Source: Myxococcota bacterium (GTDB lineage Bacteria > Myxococcota_A > UBA796 > UBA2385). Taken from it: DNA of 64,000 nucleotides. The notes below the pieces were generated by a model. The model did not search any database. It was not told the DNA's origin and worked only from the letters and a program-made list of their open reading frames with translations. The translations under genes and the position numbers were made by a program. The stretch's first letter is position 1, and each line of letters opens with the position of its first letter. The stretch covers positions 1 through 64,000 of the forward strand of contig JAKLKF010000018.1 of assembly GCA_023150805.1 (NCBI GenBank), given 5' to 3'. Below, piece by piece: positions 1-8,422 of the stretch.

Positions 1-568
1 CCAGCGGCAAGCCCAGCAGCACGCCGACCAGGCCCGCGGCCGCGTCCTGGCGGTCGCGCGCCAGCAGCAGGAAGCCCGCCGCCAGGGGCGCGACCAGGAC
101 CGCCACGGCCGCCGCCGCCTCGGGGCGGGCCAGCGGCCCGGCGCCCTGTCGCAGCGCCGCGTGCAGCGCGCCGCCGGTGTAGCCCAGGGCCAACGTGGTC
201 CAGGCGCCGGCGTGCAGCACCCACCCCGCCCGCGGCGCCACGCTGTCGAACAGGAAGGCATAGCCGGGGACCAGCCAGGAGATGCCCCCGCCGACCAGCG
301 CCAGGCTGGACCGCAGCCCCAGCCCCGCCGCCCTCACGGCAGGTGGGGAGGCCCCCCGCCATGCCCACAGCGCCAGGACCAGCGCCAGCGCGCCCTGCGC
401 CAGGCCCAGGCCCACCAGCCCGTCGGCCTGCCGGTAGACCTGCAGGCCCGTGTAGGCCGCCTCGGCCCGGGTCGAGCAGTCCTGCACCACGACGAAGGGC
501 AGCAGGAGCGCGAGCTGGCTGCAGGCCAGCAGGCCGCGCTGGAGCCAGGGCAGCAGGCCAGGGCGCAT
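1..568 (-). CDS. Multi-pass membrane protein of unknown function (3' end off window)
   Basis: An open frame runs from the ATG at 568-566 to the left window edge without a stop, giving 189 residues. It starts MRPGLLPWLQRG. I see about five hydrophobic segments (roughly residues 14-26, 50-65, 78-95, 112-128 and 150-170) separated by short polar loops with Arg and Asp, as in a polytopic inner-membrane protein. The coding bias (GC at third positions) is strong in this frame and absent from the competing frames. It is transcribed divergently from the radical SAM gene, with 56 bases between the two starts. I do not recognise the family, and the C-terminus is missing, so no function is proposed. Confidence 0.65.
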   Translation of the reverse strand, partial: MRPGLLPWLQRGLLACSQLALLLPFVVVQDCSTRAEAAYTGLQVYRQADGLVGLGLAQGALALVLALWAWRGASPPAVRAAGLGLRSSLALVGGGISWLVPGYAFLFDSVAPRAGWVLHAGAWTTLALGYTGGALHAALRQGAGPLARPEAAAAVAVLVAPLAAGFLLLARDRQDAAAGLVGVLLGLPL

Positions 569-624
569 GGGTCCACCTCGGCCCCAGGATACGCCCTGGA
601 TGCACCCTCGATCCGCCGGCTGCC

Positions 625-1488
625 ATGTCCTCCCCCGCCCCGGACCTGCCCTTCCTGCACCTGGACGTCCTCTGGCTGCAGGTGACCGGCACGATCTGCA
701 ACATCGCCTGCCGGCACTGCTTCATCTCCTGCGGCCCCAAGGTCGACATCCACCCGCCGATGACGCTCGCCCAGGTCGAGGACGCGATCCGGCAGGCCGA
801 GGCGCTGGGCTGCCGCGCCTACGCCTTCACCGGCGGCGAGCCCTTCCTCCACCCCGACCTGTTCGCCATGATCGACCTGGCCCTGGCGCGGGGTCCGCTG
901 CTGATCCTCACCAACGGCATGCGGATCGACCCGGCCACGGCGACGGACCTGGCCGAGCGGGCCCGGGCCGCCGAGCACAGCCTGGACCTGCGGGTCAGCC
1001 TGGACGGCCTGAGCGCCGAGGAGAACGACCCGGTGCGGGGCAAGGGCGTCTTCGCCGCCGCCACGGCCGGCATCCGCAACCTGGTGGCGGCCGGCCTGGA
1101 GCCCACCGTCGCGGTCACCACCGTGCACGCCCACCACGGCTCGCCCGACGGGCGGCAGCAGCTCCTCGACCTGCTCCGGGGCCTGGGCATCTCGCGCCCG
1201 CGCCTCAAGCTCATCCCGCCCTTTGCGCTCGGCCGCCAGGCCCGCGTGGCGCTGCTGTCCCCCCCTCCGCGACTCACCGCCGAGCACCTGGACGAGGACA
1301 GCCCCTGGGTGCTCCAGTGCGGCACCGGGCGCATGGTCACCGCCCGCGGCGCCTGGCCCTGCCCCATCCTGGTCAACGTGGACGAGGCGCGAATGGGCGA
1401 CGACCTTCGCGACGCCCTGCGTCCCTGCGCGCTCGCCCACCCCGCCTGCCACACCTGTCACGTCGAGGCCTTCACGTGCCGGAGCTGA
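625..1488 (+). CDS. Radical SAM protein with Cys-rich C-terminus
   Basis: The 287-residue product carries the radical SAM cluster motif CNIACRHC (Cys25, Cys29, Cys32), which holds the [4Fe-4S] cluster that cleaves S-adenosylmethionine. The FTGGEPFLHP segment (GGE motif, SAM binding) follows near residue 72. The last 60 residues hold six Cys (CGTGR, WPCP, RPCA, ACHTC, FTC) in a SPASM/twitch-like arrangement that probably binds an auxiliary cluster. The ATG at 625 is chosen because the upstream frame has no family character and the motif then sits at the usual distance from the N-terminus. The next gene, a metallophosphoesterase, overlaps its 3' end, so the two are probably cotranscribed and functionally linked. 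Peptide-modifying radical SAM enzymes often have this architecture, but no precursor peptide is apparent and the substrate is unknown. Confidence 0.85.
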   Translation: MSSPAPDLPFLHLDVLWLQVTGTICNIACRHCFISCGPKVDIHPPMTLAQVEDAIRQAEALGCRAYAFTGGEPFLHPDLFAMIDLALARGPLLILTNGMRIDPATATDLAERARAAEHSLDLRVSLDGLSAEENDPVRGKGVFAAATAGIRNLVAAGLEPTVAVTTVHAHHGSPDGRQQLLDLLRGLGISRPRLKLIPPFALGRQARVALLSPPPRLTAEHLDEDSPWVLQCGTGRMVTARGAWPCPILVNVDEARMGDDLRDALRPCALAHPACHTCHVEAFTCRS

Positions 1489-2270
1489 GGCCCGTGGCCC
1501 TGTTCGGCGGGGCCTACAACAACTGGCTGGCGCTGCGGGCCACCGTGCGCGACGCGCAGGCCCGCGGCGCGCGGGAGACCTGGTTCCTGGGGGACGCCGG
1601 CGGCTTCGGCCCGCACCCCGACCGCACGGTGGAGCTGCTGCGCGAGCTGCCCCTGCGCGTCGTCGCCGGCAACTACGACCACAGCGTCGGTCGGGACCGC
1701 CCCGACTGCGCCTGCGGCTACACCGACCCGCGCGACAACCACTTCGCCCGCATCTCCTACGCCTACACGCTCGACCGCACCCACCGTGAGCACAAGGCCT
1801 GGCTGGCCGCCCTGCCCGAGCAAGCCCGCATCGAGGTCGGCGGGCGACAGGTGCTGCTCTGCCACGGCTCCCCCCGCCGGCAGAACGAGTTCCTCTGGCA
1901 GAGCGACACGCCCGCCGCCTTCGTCCGCCACCTCTGCGAGCAGCACCAGGCCGACCTCATCTGCTGCACCCACACGGGCATCCACTGGCAGCGCCGCCTG
2001 CCGGACGGGCGGGGGGTGGTCAACGTGGGCGCGATCGGGCGCCCCGCCAACGACGGCCGCACCTGCACCTGGTACACCCTGCTGCACCCGGTCGAGGGGG
2101 GCGGCGTCCGCGCCGAGGCCGTCCCCGTGGTGTACGACCACGAGCGCCTGGCGCGGGAGATGGAGGCCGAGGGGCTGCCGCCGGAGTTCGTGGAGACGAT
2201 CCGCACCGGCTGGTGGACCACCTGCCTGGAGATCCTGCCCCCCCGCGAGCGGCAGGCCGGGCGCTACTGA
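1476..2270 (+). CDS. YfcE/ApaH-like metallophosphoesterase
   Basis: The product (264 residues from GTG 1476, or 258 from GTG 1494) has the calcineurin-like phosphoesterase order of motifs. It has an N-terminal LFGGAYNN where the family has GDxHGN, then a FLGDAGGFG segment, AGNYDH (GNHD/E motif), LCHGSP and CTHTGIHW (GHTH motif), ending with VNVGAIGRP, typical of YfcE/MJ0936-type enzymes. The first motif is atypical because the metal-ligand Asp and His are replaced by Gly and Tyr/Asn, so metal binding may be altered. Start 1476 overlaps the radical SAM gene by 13 bases. Start 1494 has GAGG just upstream. The phosphoester substrate is unknown. Close coupling to the radical SAM enzyme suggests one pathway. 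Confidence 0.8.
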   Translation: MPELRPVALFGGAYNNWLALRATVRDAQARGARETWFLGDAGGFGPHPDRTVELLRELPLRVVAGNYDHSVGRDRPDCACGYTDPRDNHFARISYAYTLDRTHREHKAWLAALPEQARIEVGGRQVLLCHGSPRRQNEFLWQSDTPAAFVRHLCEQHQADLICCTHTGIHWQRRLPDGRGVVNVGAIGRPANDGRTCTWYTLLHPVEGGGVRAEAVPVVYDHERLAREMEAEGLPPEFVETIRTGWWTTCLEILPPRERQAGRY

Positions 2271-4303
2271 GCCCGCGCCCGCGGCGCCCGCCGCGCGCCG
2301 GCCAGCAGCAGCCCCAGCCAGGCCAGGCCCGACGCCAGGCCACCGCCCGTCGCGCAGCCGCCGCCCTTGTCGCCGCCCAGCTCCGCCAGGTCGGCCCCCG
2401 AGCAGTCCTGGTCCACACCGTCGGCCGGCACCTCCACCGCGCCCGGGAACACGCCCGGATCGGCGTCGTCGCAGTCGCCCAGGAAGCTGGGCGAGGCCCA
2501 CGCCGCGCCGGGGCTCTCGCAGGCCTTGGTGGGGTCCCCCGCGGCCGTCCAGCCATCGCCGTCGCCGTCCAGCGCCCACCACGCGGCGTCCACCGCGTCT
2601 TCGTCCACCGCGCCGTCGCAGTCGTCGTCCCGGTCGTCGCAGCGCTCGTCGGCGCCGGGGTGCACGGACTCGTCGGCGTCGTCGCAGTCGGTGCCGGCCT
2701 CGATGGTGCCGCTGGCCGCCACGTCCCCGTAGCCGTCCCCGTCCCCGTCGCGCAGGCAGGCGTCGGGCGCGTCGAGCGCCGCCGCGCCCGGGAAGGTCTG
2801 CGGATCGTCGTCGTCGCAGTCCACCGAGGCGCAGCTGTCGTCCCCGTCGGCGTCCTGGCAGGCCGGCACGAAGAGCCACGCGGCGCCCGTCGCCTCGCCG
2901 ACCACGTCGCCGCCGCCGCTGTCGCCGTCCTCGATGCGGGCGTAGCGGTAGGCGCCGACCAGGATGTCGGGCATCGCGTTGCCGTTGACGTCTCCGGCCA
3001 GGGCGACCGCCCGACCGAAGCGGAAGCCCCCGCTGGCCTCGGGCCCGCCCAGCTTGTCGGAGTGCGGCGCCGCCGGGCCTGCGGGGCCTCCCGCGAAGAG
3101 GTAGGCGGCCCCCCCGGAGATGCCCTCCGCCGAGCTGCCCGACGCGCCCACCAGCAGCTCGCCGTCGCCGTCCCCGTCCAGGTCCCCCAGCCCGACCAGG
3201 CTGATGCCGAACTGCGAGCTTCCGATCTCGTCGGGGCAGTCGATCCGGGCGGCATCGTCGGACGAGGGCCCCGCCGCGGCGCCGCGCAGCACGTACACCG
3301 CGCCCTGGTCCGCCACGACCGCGTCGCGCTTGGAGGCGCCCACCCCGAGGTCGTCGAAGCCGTCGCCGTGGACGTCGGGGAGCACCGCCACCGAGGTCCC
3401 GAAGGCGTCGGCGGCGACGCCGTCCGGCGCGAGGATCCGACGCCCGCCCTCCGAGGAGGGGCCGCCGGCGCCGCCGGCGAAAGCCCACACGGCGCCGGCG
3501 TTCGCGCCCAGCGCGTCGTGCTCGGGCGCGCCGACCACCACGTCGGCGTAGCCGTCCCCGTCCAGGTCCCCCATGGCGACCGCGGCGCCGAGCTGGTCAC
3601 CGTCCGCCACCTCGGAGCCCACCAGCTCCGCCAGCTCGCTGCCGTCGCCGTCGCCCAGGACCCAGGCCAGGCCGTGTCCGTCGGCGTCCGGCCCCCCCGT
3701 GACCAGGTCGGAGAGCCCGTCCCCGTCGACGTCCCCGCCGCCGGCGAGGCTGGCGCCGGAGGTGCTGCCCGGCGGTCCCGGCAGCAGCTTCCGCCCGGCG
3801 GTGACGCCGTGTCCGCCCCCCATGAACAGGTAGACCGCGCCCCCCTGGGCGCCGGCGCCGTCGTGCTCGGGCGCGCCCACCGCGACGTCGTCGTACCCGT
3901 CGCCATCCAGGTCCCCGATCCCCGCGACGGCGGTGCCGAAGGCGTCCAGGGCGGCGCCGTCGCTCGCCAGCAACGTCGCGGTCCGGCTGCGGTCGACGTC
4001 CGCGTCCCCGCCGTAGAACAGGAAGGCCGCGCCCGCGTTCGCCGCCGTGTCGTCGTCCTGGAAGGCGCCGATCACCACGTCGTCGAAGCCGTCGCCGTCG
4101 ACGTCCCCGGCGCCGGCCACCGCGTAGCCGAACTCGTCCTCCTCCCCCGGAGTGGGCGCGGTGAGCTTGAGCTGGTGCCCGCCGACGGTCAGCGTCGGCG
4201 CCGCGCTGGCCGAGCTGGCCTGCCCCCGGCCCAGCGGCGCGGCGAGGGGGCCGCAGCCCGCCAGGGGGCCGACGAGGAGGAGCGGGAGGAGGCTGGCGCG
4301 CAT
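2264..4303 (-). CDS. FG-GAP repeat lipoprotein with MopE motifs and MYXO-CTERM tail
   Basis: The 679-residue product starts with a lipoprotein signal peptide (LVGPLAGC lipobox, Cys17). Seven or so FG-GAP/integrin-alpha-like repeats follow (residues about 45-480), each with a DxDGDGxxD calcium-binding loop and a VVGAP-type strand, predicting a beta-propeller. Residues about 485-640 carry MopE-type Asp-rich motifs (DCDDDDP, DCDDADE, DRDDDCDG, DQDCSG). The C-terminus (about 648-679) has a Gly/Cys motif (GGGCATGG), a hydrophobic helix and an Arg-rich tail, the tripartite MYXO-CTERM sorting signal of myxobacteria. It is probably surface-exposed. Both a lipobox and a C-terminal sorting signal are present. 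Its end overlaps the convergent phosphoesterase by 7 bases. A possible -10 (TAGGAT, 4333-4328) lies 24 bases before the start. Confidence 0.9.
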   Translation of the reverse strand: MRASLLPLLLVGPLAGCGPLAAPLGRGQASSASAAPTLTVGGHQLKLTAPTPGEEDEFGYAVAGAGDVDGDGFDDVVIGAFQDDDTAANAGAAFLFYGGDADVDRSRTATLLASDGAALDAFGTAVAGIGDLDGDGYDDVAVGAPEHDGAGAQGGAVYLFMGGGHGVTAGRKLLPGPPGSTSGASLAGGGDVDGDGLSDLVTGGPDADGHGLAWVLGDGDGSELAELVGSEVADGDQLGAAVAMGDLDGDGYADVVVGAPEHDALGANAGAVWAFAGGAGGPSSEGGRRILAPDGVAADAFGTSVAVLPDVHGDGFDDLGVGASKRDAVVADQGAVYVLRGAAAGPSSDDAARIDCPDEIGSSQFGISLVGLGDLDGDGDGELLVGASGSSAEGISGGAAYLFAGGPAGPAAPHSDKLGGPEASGGFRFGRAVALAGDVNGNAMPDILVGAYRYARIEDGDSGGGDVVGEATGAAWLFVPACQDADGDDSCASVDCDDDDPQTFPGAAALDAPDACLRDGDGDGYGDVAASGTIEAGTDCDDADESVHPGADERCDDRDDDCDGAVDEDAVDAAWWALDGDGDGWTAAGDPTKACESPGAAWASPSFLGDCDDADPGVFPGAVEVPADGVDQDCSGADLAELGGDKGGGCATGGGLASGLAWLGLLLAGARRAPRARAQ

Positions 4304-4372
4304 GATCGGTCCGGGGCGAGGGAGCGCATCCTAGCACCCCCTGGGGTCACCGTCCCCCAGGGCGACCGGGGC

Positions 4373-5527
4373 TCACCGCTCCCAGTCCACCGGCACGCAC
4401 ATGCGGCTGCCGTCGACGTCGCGGGGCTCGGTGCCCGGCATCGCCTCGCAGTCCCCGTTGCGCGGGCCGGCCTCGCTGATGCAGACCGCGTCGCCGCCGA
4501 CGGTGACGCAGCGCGACGCTTCGGCGCCATCCCGCGAGAAGCAGGGCTGCGAGGCGCAGGGCAGCACGCAGATCCCATCGCCCGCGTCGGTGGTCGGCTC
4601 GCACCAGGAGAAGTTCTCCACCTGCCAGCAGGGGTCCTCGTCCGCGGGGCAGGCCTGGCCCATCCAGGGGAAGGGGTAGGGCCGGTCGGCGTTCAGGCGC
4701 GGGAAGGCCCCCAGGTCGTCCAGGTGCACGAAGGTGAAGCCCAGGGCCTTCGCCTCGAGGATGACCTGCTCGAGCTCGTTGGCCGTGAAGTCCCACACGT
4801 CGTGGAAGAGCACCATGCCCCCGTCGCTCTCCACGAGCTGATCCAGCGTGTGGCCGACCATGTCGTCGCGCCACTCGTCGGGCACCCGCCAGTAGGAGCC
4901 GGGGTCGCACCAGCCCTCGCCCATCGCGTAGCACCAGTCCGCGGTGTCGATGTGCCAGCCGGTCACGTGCATGCCCAGCGCGCGCGCCGCGTCGACCTGG
5001 GCGCAGGTGCCCTCGCCGTAGGGGAAGCGGAAGAACGAGGGCTGCACCCCGTACTCGGCCAGCAGGGCGTTGGTCGCCGCCATCTGGTCCGCCGCGTCCT
5101 CGGTGGACACGCCCAGCAGGTCGACGTGGTCCCAGGTGTGGTTGGCGATGGTGAAGAGCGGGTCGGCCACCACGTCCTCGATCAGCGCGTCCACGGCCAG
5201 GTCCGCGGCGTTGCCGCCCACGTAGAAGAAGGTCGCGGGGACCTCGTGCCGGCGGAGCACCTCGAGCACCCGGGGGGTGACGTCCGCGGTGGGCCCGTCG
5301 TCGAAGGTCAGCGCCACCTTGCCGCCGAGCGGGGCGGGGTCGGCGGGGTCCATGGCGCCGCAGTCGTACCGGGCTCCCCAGGCGTCGGTGTACGGCAGGG
5401 TGTCGCCGGTGTCGACGCCGCCCGTCGCGGTGTCGTCGCCACCGGTCGCGGTGTCGTCGCCCCCCAGCGCGGTGTCGTCCGGGAGCGGGCCGTCCGCGAG
5501 GCAGGCCAGCAGGTGCAGGAGGAGCAT
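4373..5527 (-). CDS. Polysaccharide deacetylase (NodB/CE4) family, secreted
   Basis: The 384-residue product has a short N-terminal hydrophobic stretch ending LLACLADG (probable lipoprotein, Cys9) and an Asp/Thr/Gly linker with three DTATGG-like repeats. A CE4 catalytic domain follows at about residues 65-270. Motif 1 is TFDDGP (catalytic base and metal Asp). Motif 2 is NHTWDH, the metal-binding His pair. Motif 3 is RFPYGEG, motif 4 resembles WHIDTADW, and motif 5 is MVLFHDVWDF with the catalytic His. These enzymes remove N- or O-acetyl groups from chitin-like glycans, peptidoglycan or xylan. Residues about 295-384 form a Cys-rich module (ten Cys) that may bind substrate or be disulfide-stabilised. 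It lies downstream of nothing obvious and shares orientation with the FG-GAP gene. Confidence 0.88.
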   Translation of the reverse strand: MLLLHLLACLADGPLPDDTALGGDDTATGGDDTATGGVDTGDTLPYTDAWGARYDCGAMDPADPAPLGGKVALTFDDGPTADVTPRVLEVLRRHEVPATFFYVGGNAADLAVDALIEDVVADPLFTIANHTWDHVDLLGVSTEDAADQMAATNALLAEYGVQPSFFRFPYGEGTCAQVDAARALGMHVTGWHIDTADWCYAMGEGWCDPGSYWRVPDEWRDDMVGHTLDQLVESDGGMVLFHDVWDFTANELEQVILEAKALGFTFVHLDDLGAFPRLNADRPYPFPWMGQACPADEDPCWQVENFSWCEPTTDAGDGICVLPCASQPCFSRDGAEASRCVTVGGDAVCISEAGPRNGDCEAMPGTEPRDVDGSRMCVPVDWER

Positions 5528-5684
5528 GAGGCCTCCACCGGGGAGACGAGTGCAAGCTAGGCACGCCGGAGGCCCCGGCGAGGCCGCCCCGCCGGCACGG
5601 GGGCCGCGGCCGCCCCCCTGCCACGGGCGCCGGAGGAGGTGGACATCGGCGCGCGGGGGATCGGCGGCCGCGGGCGCGCCGGGC

Positions 5685-5697
5685 TACCCTGCCCGCG
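5685..5697 (+). promoter_or_regulatory. Leaderless-type -10 element before OmpA gene
   Basis: TACCCT (5685-5690) fits the TANNNT -10 consensus and is followed by only 7 bases before the ATG at 5698. Transcription would start at or next to the start codon. There is no purine-rich ribosome-binding site in the gap and no good -35. Similar GGGCTACC(C/A)T boxes occur at the same spacing before other genes of this window. Confidence 0.5.
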
Positions 5698-6990
5698 ATG
5701 ATCACCCCCCTCCTCGCCCTGCCCGTGCTGCTCTCCGACACGTCCTGGGCCGGTCGCCGCGACAACCTGCGGGACCAGGTCCAGCAGGAGGCCGACCGGG
5801 GCCCCTCGGCCAACGCCGGCGACATCCCCGCGCTCGCCCGGCTGCTGGAGCGCACCGGCTGGGCGCCCACGCCCGAGCTCTCCGGCGCCTTCCGCCCCGG
5901 CTTCATCTTCCAGGCCACCGACCTGGGCCACCGCCTGCAGGTCGAGGACTGCTTCGCGCTGGAGCCCACGGTCAGCACCTACACCGCGGCCGAGGTCGTC
6001 ACCCAGCTCCAGGCCGGCGTCAGCGTCGACCTGGGCGCCGGCAACGTCGGCGTGAGCGGCGGCATGGTGAAGAAGGTCAAGTTCGGCACGCCCGAGCAGC
6101 TCTCCCTGCCGATGCTCAAGCTCCAGCCCACCGAGGCCTGCCGGTCCATGCTGCAGGGCGCCGCGCGGGGCGGGCTCGACCTGTCGAGCCTGTACGTCGT
6201 CCAGGAGGTGCTGACCGCCCAGATCGCCGAGCAGACCTGCGGCCGGGTCGACGCCCAGGGGCGCTTCATCGCGCTGGGCAGCGCCGAGCTGGAGCTGTCC
6301 ATGGCCTGCGCCCAGGCCAGCCTGGAGCCGGTGGCGATCGCCTACCGCACCGTGCCCGTCGACGAGCTGCTCGGCCGCGCCGACGCGATGAGCCAGGTGC
6401 CGGCGACGACCGTGCCGACCCGGCGCCCCACGCCGGTGTTCCCGACCTCGACCCCGGCCACCACCCCGACCTCGACCCCGGCCTCGACCCCGCACACCGC
6501 CCCGGCCTCGACCCCGCCCACCACCGCGTTCTCGACCCCGACCTCCACTCCGGCCTCGACCCCCGCCACCGCCGCCCTGGTGCAGCCCGCCACCACCTCC
6601 TCGCCTTCGACCGGCTCCTCCTCCTCGACCCAGGCGGTGGTCGCCGAGAGCCTGGCGGTCGCCGCGCAGATCCACTTCGAGACCGGGACGGCCCGGCTGA
6701 CCGGCGCGAGCAAGATGTACCTGGACAAGGTCGTGACCACGATGAAGTCCGTGCCCACGGTCCGGATCCGGGTCGAGGGCCACACCGACTCCCAGGGCGA
6801 CGCCGCCGCCAACCAGGCCATCTCCCAGCAGCGCGCCGAGGCGGTGCGCAACTTCCTGGTCTCGATGGGCGTCGAGGGCACCCGCATCGAGGCCATCGGC
6901 TACGGCGAGACCCTGCCGATCGACAGCAACGCGACCGAGGCCGGCCGCGCCCGCAACCGCCGCATCGAGATGCGGGTCATCACGCCCTGA
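5698..6990 (+). CDS. OmpA-family peptidoglycan-binding protein with Thr/Pro linker
   Basis: The 430-residue protein begins MITPLLALPVLLSD, a short hydrophobic start that may be a minimal signal peptide. Residues about 15-235 are an uncharacterised globular domain with paired Cys. Residues about 240-305 are a low-complexity Ser/Thr/Pro linker built from STPATTP-like units. Residues about 320-430 are an OmpA C-terminal domain: IHFETGTARL, then VRIRVEGHTDSQGD (the peptidoglycan-diaminopimelate-binding HTD/R motif), QQRAEAVRNFLV, and ARNRRIEMRV with the conserved Arg. It probably tethers an outer-membrane or periplasmic component to peptidoglycan. It stands alone, between a divergent deacetylase gene and a convergent zinc-ribbon gene. 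Confidence 0.88.
   Translation: MITPLLALPVLLSDTSWAGRRDNLRDQVQQEADRGPSANAGDIPALARLLERTGWAPTPELSGAFRPGFIFQATDLGHRLQVEDCFALEPTVSTYTAAEVVTQLQAGVSVDLGAGNVGVSGGMVKKVKFGTPEQLSLPMLKLQPTEACRSMLQGAARGGLDLSSLYVVQEVLTAQIAEQTCGRVDAQGRFIALGSAELELSMACAQASLEPVAIAYRTVPVDELLGRADAMSQVPATTVPTRRPTPVFPTSTPATTPTSTPASTPHTAPASTPPTTAFSTPTSTPASTPATAALVQPATTSSPSTGSSSSTQAVVAESLAVAAQIHFETGTARLTGASKMYLDKVVTTMKSVPTVRIRVEGHTDSQGDAAANQAISQQRAEAVRNFLVSMGVEGTRIEAIGYGETLPIDSNATEAGRARNRRIEMRVITP
6448..6570 (+). repeat. Degenerate Thr/Pro-coding repeat in OmpA-family gene
   Basis: The DNA repeats units such as TCGACCCCGGCC and ACCTCGACCCCG, encoding STPAS/TPTST units of the linker. About nine imperfect 12-15-base units are visible. 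Such tracts expand and contract by recombination, so linker length is likely to vary between strains. Confidence 0.6.
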
Positions 6991-6999
6991 CCGCGGGCC

Positions 7000-7533
7000 T
7001 CAGCGCCCGCGTCCGGGGCCCCCTCCCCCCGGGCCCCTGCCCCCCGGGCCCCTGCCCCCTGGACCCCGCCCTCCCCGCCCAGGTCCGCCCGGCCCTCGCG
7101 GCGGCGGCCCGGGACGGTGCGCAGGACCACCGATCGGTCCCGGTCGCGGCCCCGGTGGCCCCGGGTCGACCCGCAGCTCCACCGCGATCCCCAGGGGTTC
7201 CAGCGCCTGGCGGAGCTGATCGGCCTGCGCGGGGGACACGCCGAAGACCGCGGGCGGCTGGCGGGCTGGGACCTGGGCCATCCGCTCGGCGGGGCGTCCC
7301 AGGATCTGCACGAGCAGGGGCACCTGGGCCGGCCCCAGGCCGTGCATCACCACGGTCCGCAGCGCGCCGTCCGCCGCCGGACCCGGCCCACCTGGGGGTG
7401 GGGGGGCGCCCCCGGGCCGCCCGCCGGCGGGCGGGGAGGTCGCCACCAGCGTGGCCCCGCACCAGGCACAGGCCCCTCCAGCGGGTGGCGCCGGCGCGCC
7501 GCAGGCGGGGCAGAGGGAGGAGGTCAGGCTCAT
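7000..7533 (-). CDS. Zinc-ribbon protein with L7/L12-like domain and Gly/Pro/Arg-rich tail
   Basis: The 177-residue product from ATG 7533 opens with a zinc ribbon, CPACG near residue 8 and CAWCG near residue 22. A Pro/Gly linker follows. Residues about 55-115 resemble the C-terminal domain of ribosomal protein L7/L12: a VVMHGLG strand, an alpha segment with QILGRPAERM, and an ALEPLGIAVELR end. The last 55 residues are almost only Gly, Pro and Arg (GPGGRG units), probably disordered and possibly nucleic-acid- or polyanion-binding. The ATG is selected because it sits just before the first CxxC. A -10-like TACCCT lies about 35 bases upstream of it. The role is unknown. The gene is not in a ribosomal operon, so it is not the stalk protein itself. 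Confidence 0.7.
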   Translation of the reverse strand: MSLTSSLCPACGAPAPPAGGACAWCGATLVATSPPAGGRPGGAPPPPGGPGPAADGALRTVVMHGLGPAQVPLLVQILGRPAERMAQVPARQPPAVFGVSPAQADQLRQALEPLGIAVELRVDPGPPGPRPGPIGGPAHRPGPPPRGPGGPGRGGRGPGGRGPGGRGPGGGGPGRGR

Positions 7534-7577
7534 GCGTGGCTCCCGGTGCACAGCCGAGGGTAGCACCCGCTCGCCCG

Positions 7578-8336
7578 TCATGGCTCCCGGGCAGGACAGC
7601 AGGGCGCGGGCGCGGCGCCCAGCGTCGACAGCCGCGAGGAGAGGGCCTGCGCGTCGGTCACGGCGACCTCCGGTCGATCCGCCCGCGCCAGGGACAGCCA
7701 GCCGCGCGACCGCCCGCTGGCCGGGTCCACCCCCTGCATCGCCGCCCACAGGCGCTCCACGGGCGCCCAGTGCGACGGGTACTTGAAGCGGGCCACGTCG
7801 AGGATCAGCACCAGGTCCCGCTCGGGATGCCAGGCCGCCAGGGGGGAGTAGTGGCCGCTGCCCGTCTGGCCCAGCCCCGCCCGGTCGTAGGCCGCCACCA
7901 GGAAGGGGCCCGCCGGCGCGCGCACCGACGCCTCCAGCGCCCGGCGGAAGGCCGCCTCGCCCGAGGGCCCGGCGTGCACGACCTCGACGGCGGCGCCGTT
8001 GCACCGGGCCAGGCAGGCGACCTCCTCCAGGGTGAGGCCCTCGGCCGCCGCCACGTCCAGGGACTTGCAGCAGTCCAGCAGCTCCTCGCCGAACCAGCGC
8101 CAGGGGCCCTTCCAGGTCCGCCCCGGGTCGACCTCCAGCGCGTTGAGCACGGTGACCAGGGTCCCCAGCCCACACCAGGCGGGCTCGGCCTGCGTGTGCA
8201 GGTGGGCCACCAGCGGGAAGAATGCCTCGGCCGTGCCCGCGGCCAGCGCCTGGGCGAGCAGGGCCCGCCCCTCCGGCGCGCGGAAGTCGACCAGCCCGGC
8301 AGGCAGAGGTCGGCGGTGGAAGCCCGGTGCGCGCAT
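7578..8336 (-). CDS. Phytochelatin synthase-like cysteine protease
   Basis: The 252-residue product matches the catalytic domain of phytochelatin synthase (papain-like fold). The nucleophile is in EPAWCGLGTL (Cys55), the His in TGSGHYSPLA (His162) and the Asp in LILDVARFKYPSHW (Asp179). The spacing is nearly identical to plant PCS1 (Cys56, His162, Asp180). The family cleaves Gly from glutathione and, in eukaryotes, joins gamma-Glu-Cys units to make metal-chelating phytochelatins. Prokaryotic one-domain members mostly act as glutathione hydrolases. The plant C-terminal Cys-rich domain is absent. Start 8336 gives the family's usual N-terminus (FHRRPLP). An upstream ATG at 8402 would add 22 residues of no family character. 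No export signal is apparent, and regulation by metals cannot be seen. Confidence 0.88.
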   Translation of the reverse strand: MRAPGFHRRPLPAGLVDFRAPEGRALLAQALAAGTAEAFFPLVAHLHTQAEPAWCGLGTLVTVLNALEVDPGRTWKGPWRWFGEELLDCCKSLDVAAAEGLTLEEVACLARCNGAAVEVVHAGPSGEAAFRRALEASVRAPAGPFLVAAYDRAGLGQTGSGHYSPLAAWHPERDLVLILDVARFKYPSHWAPVERLWAAMQGVDPASGRSRGWLSLARADRPEVAVTDAQALSSRLSTLGAAPAPCCPAREP

Positions 8337-8422
8337 GGCCTGTCGAGTAGTCACCCGACGGAGCGGCGGCACCCCGCCCAGGCAGGGTACAGGGGCCGAC
8401 ACCTCGCAGACCCGGACCCCCC

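Noticed and set aside
2213-5560. An 1115-residue plus-strand frame over the FG-GAP and deacetylase genes
   Set aside because: Antisense shadow; the minus-strand products have signal peptides and family motifs.
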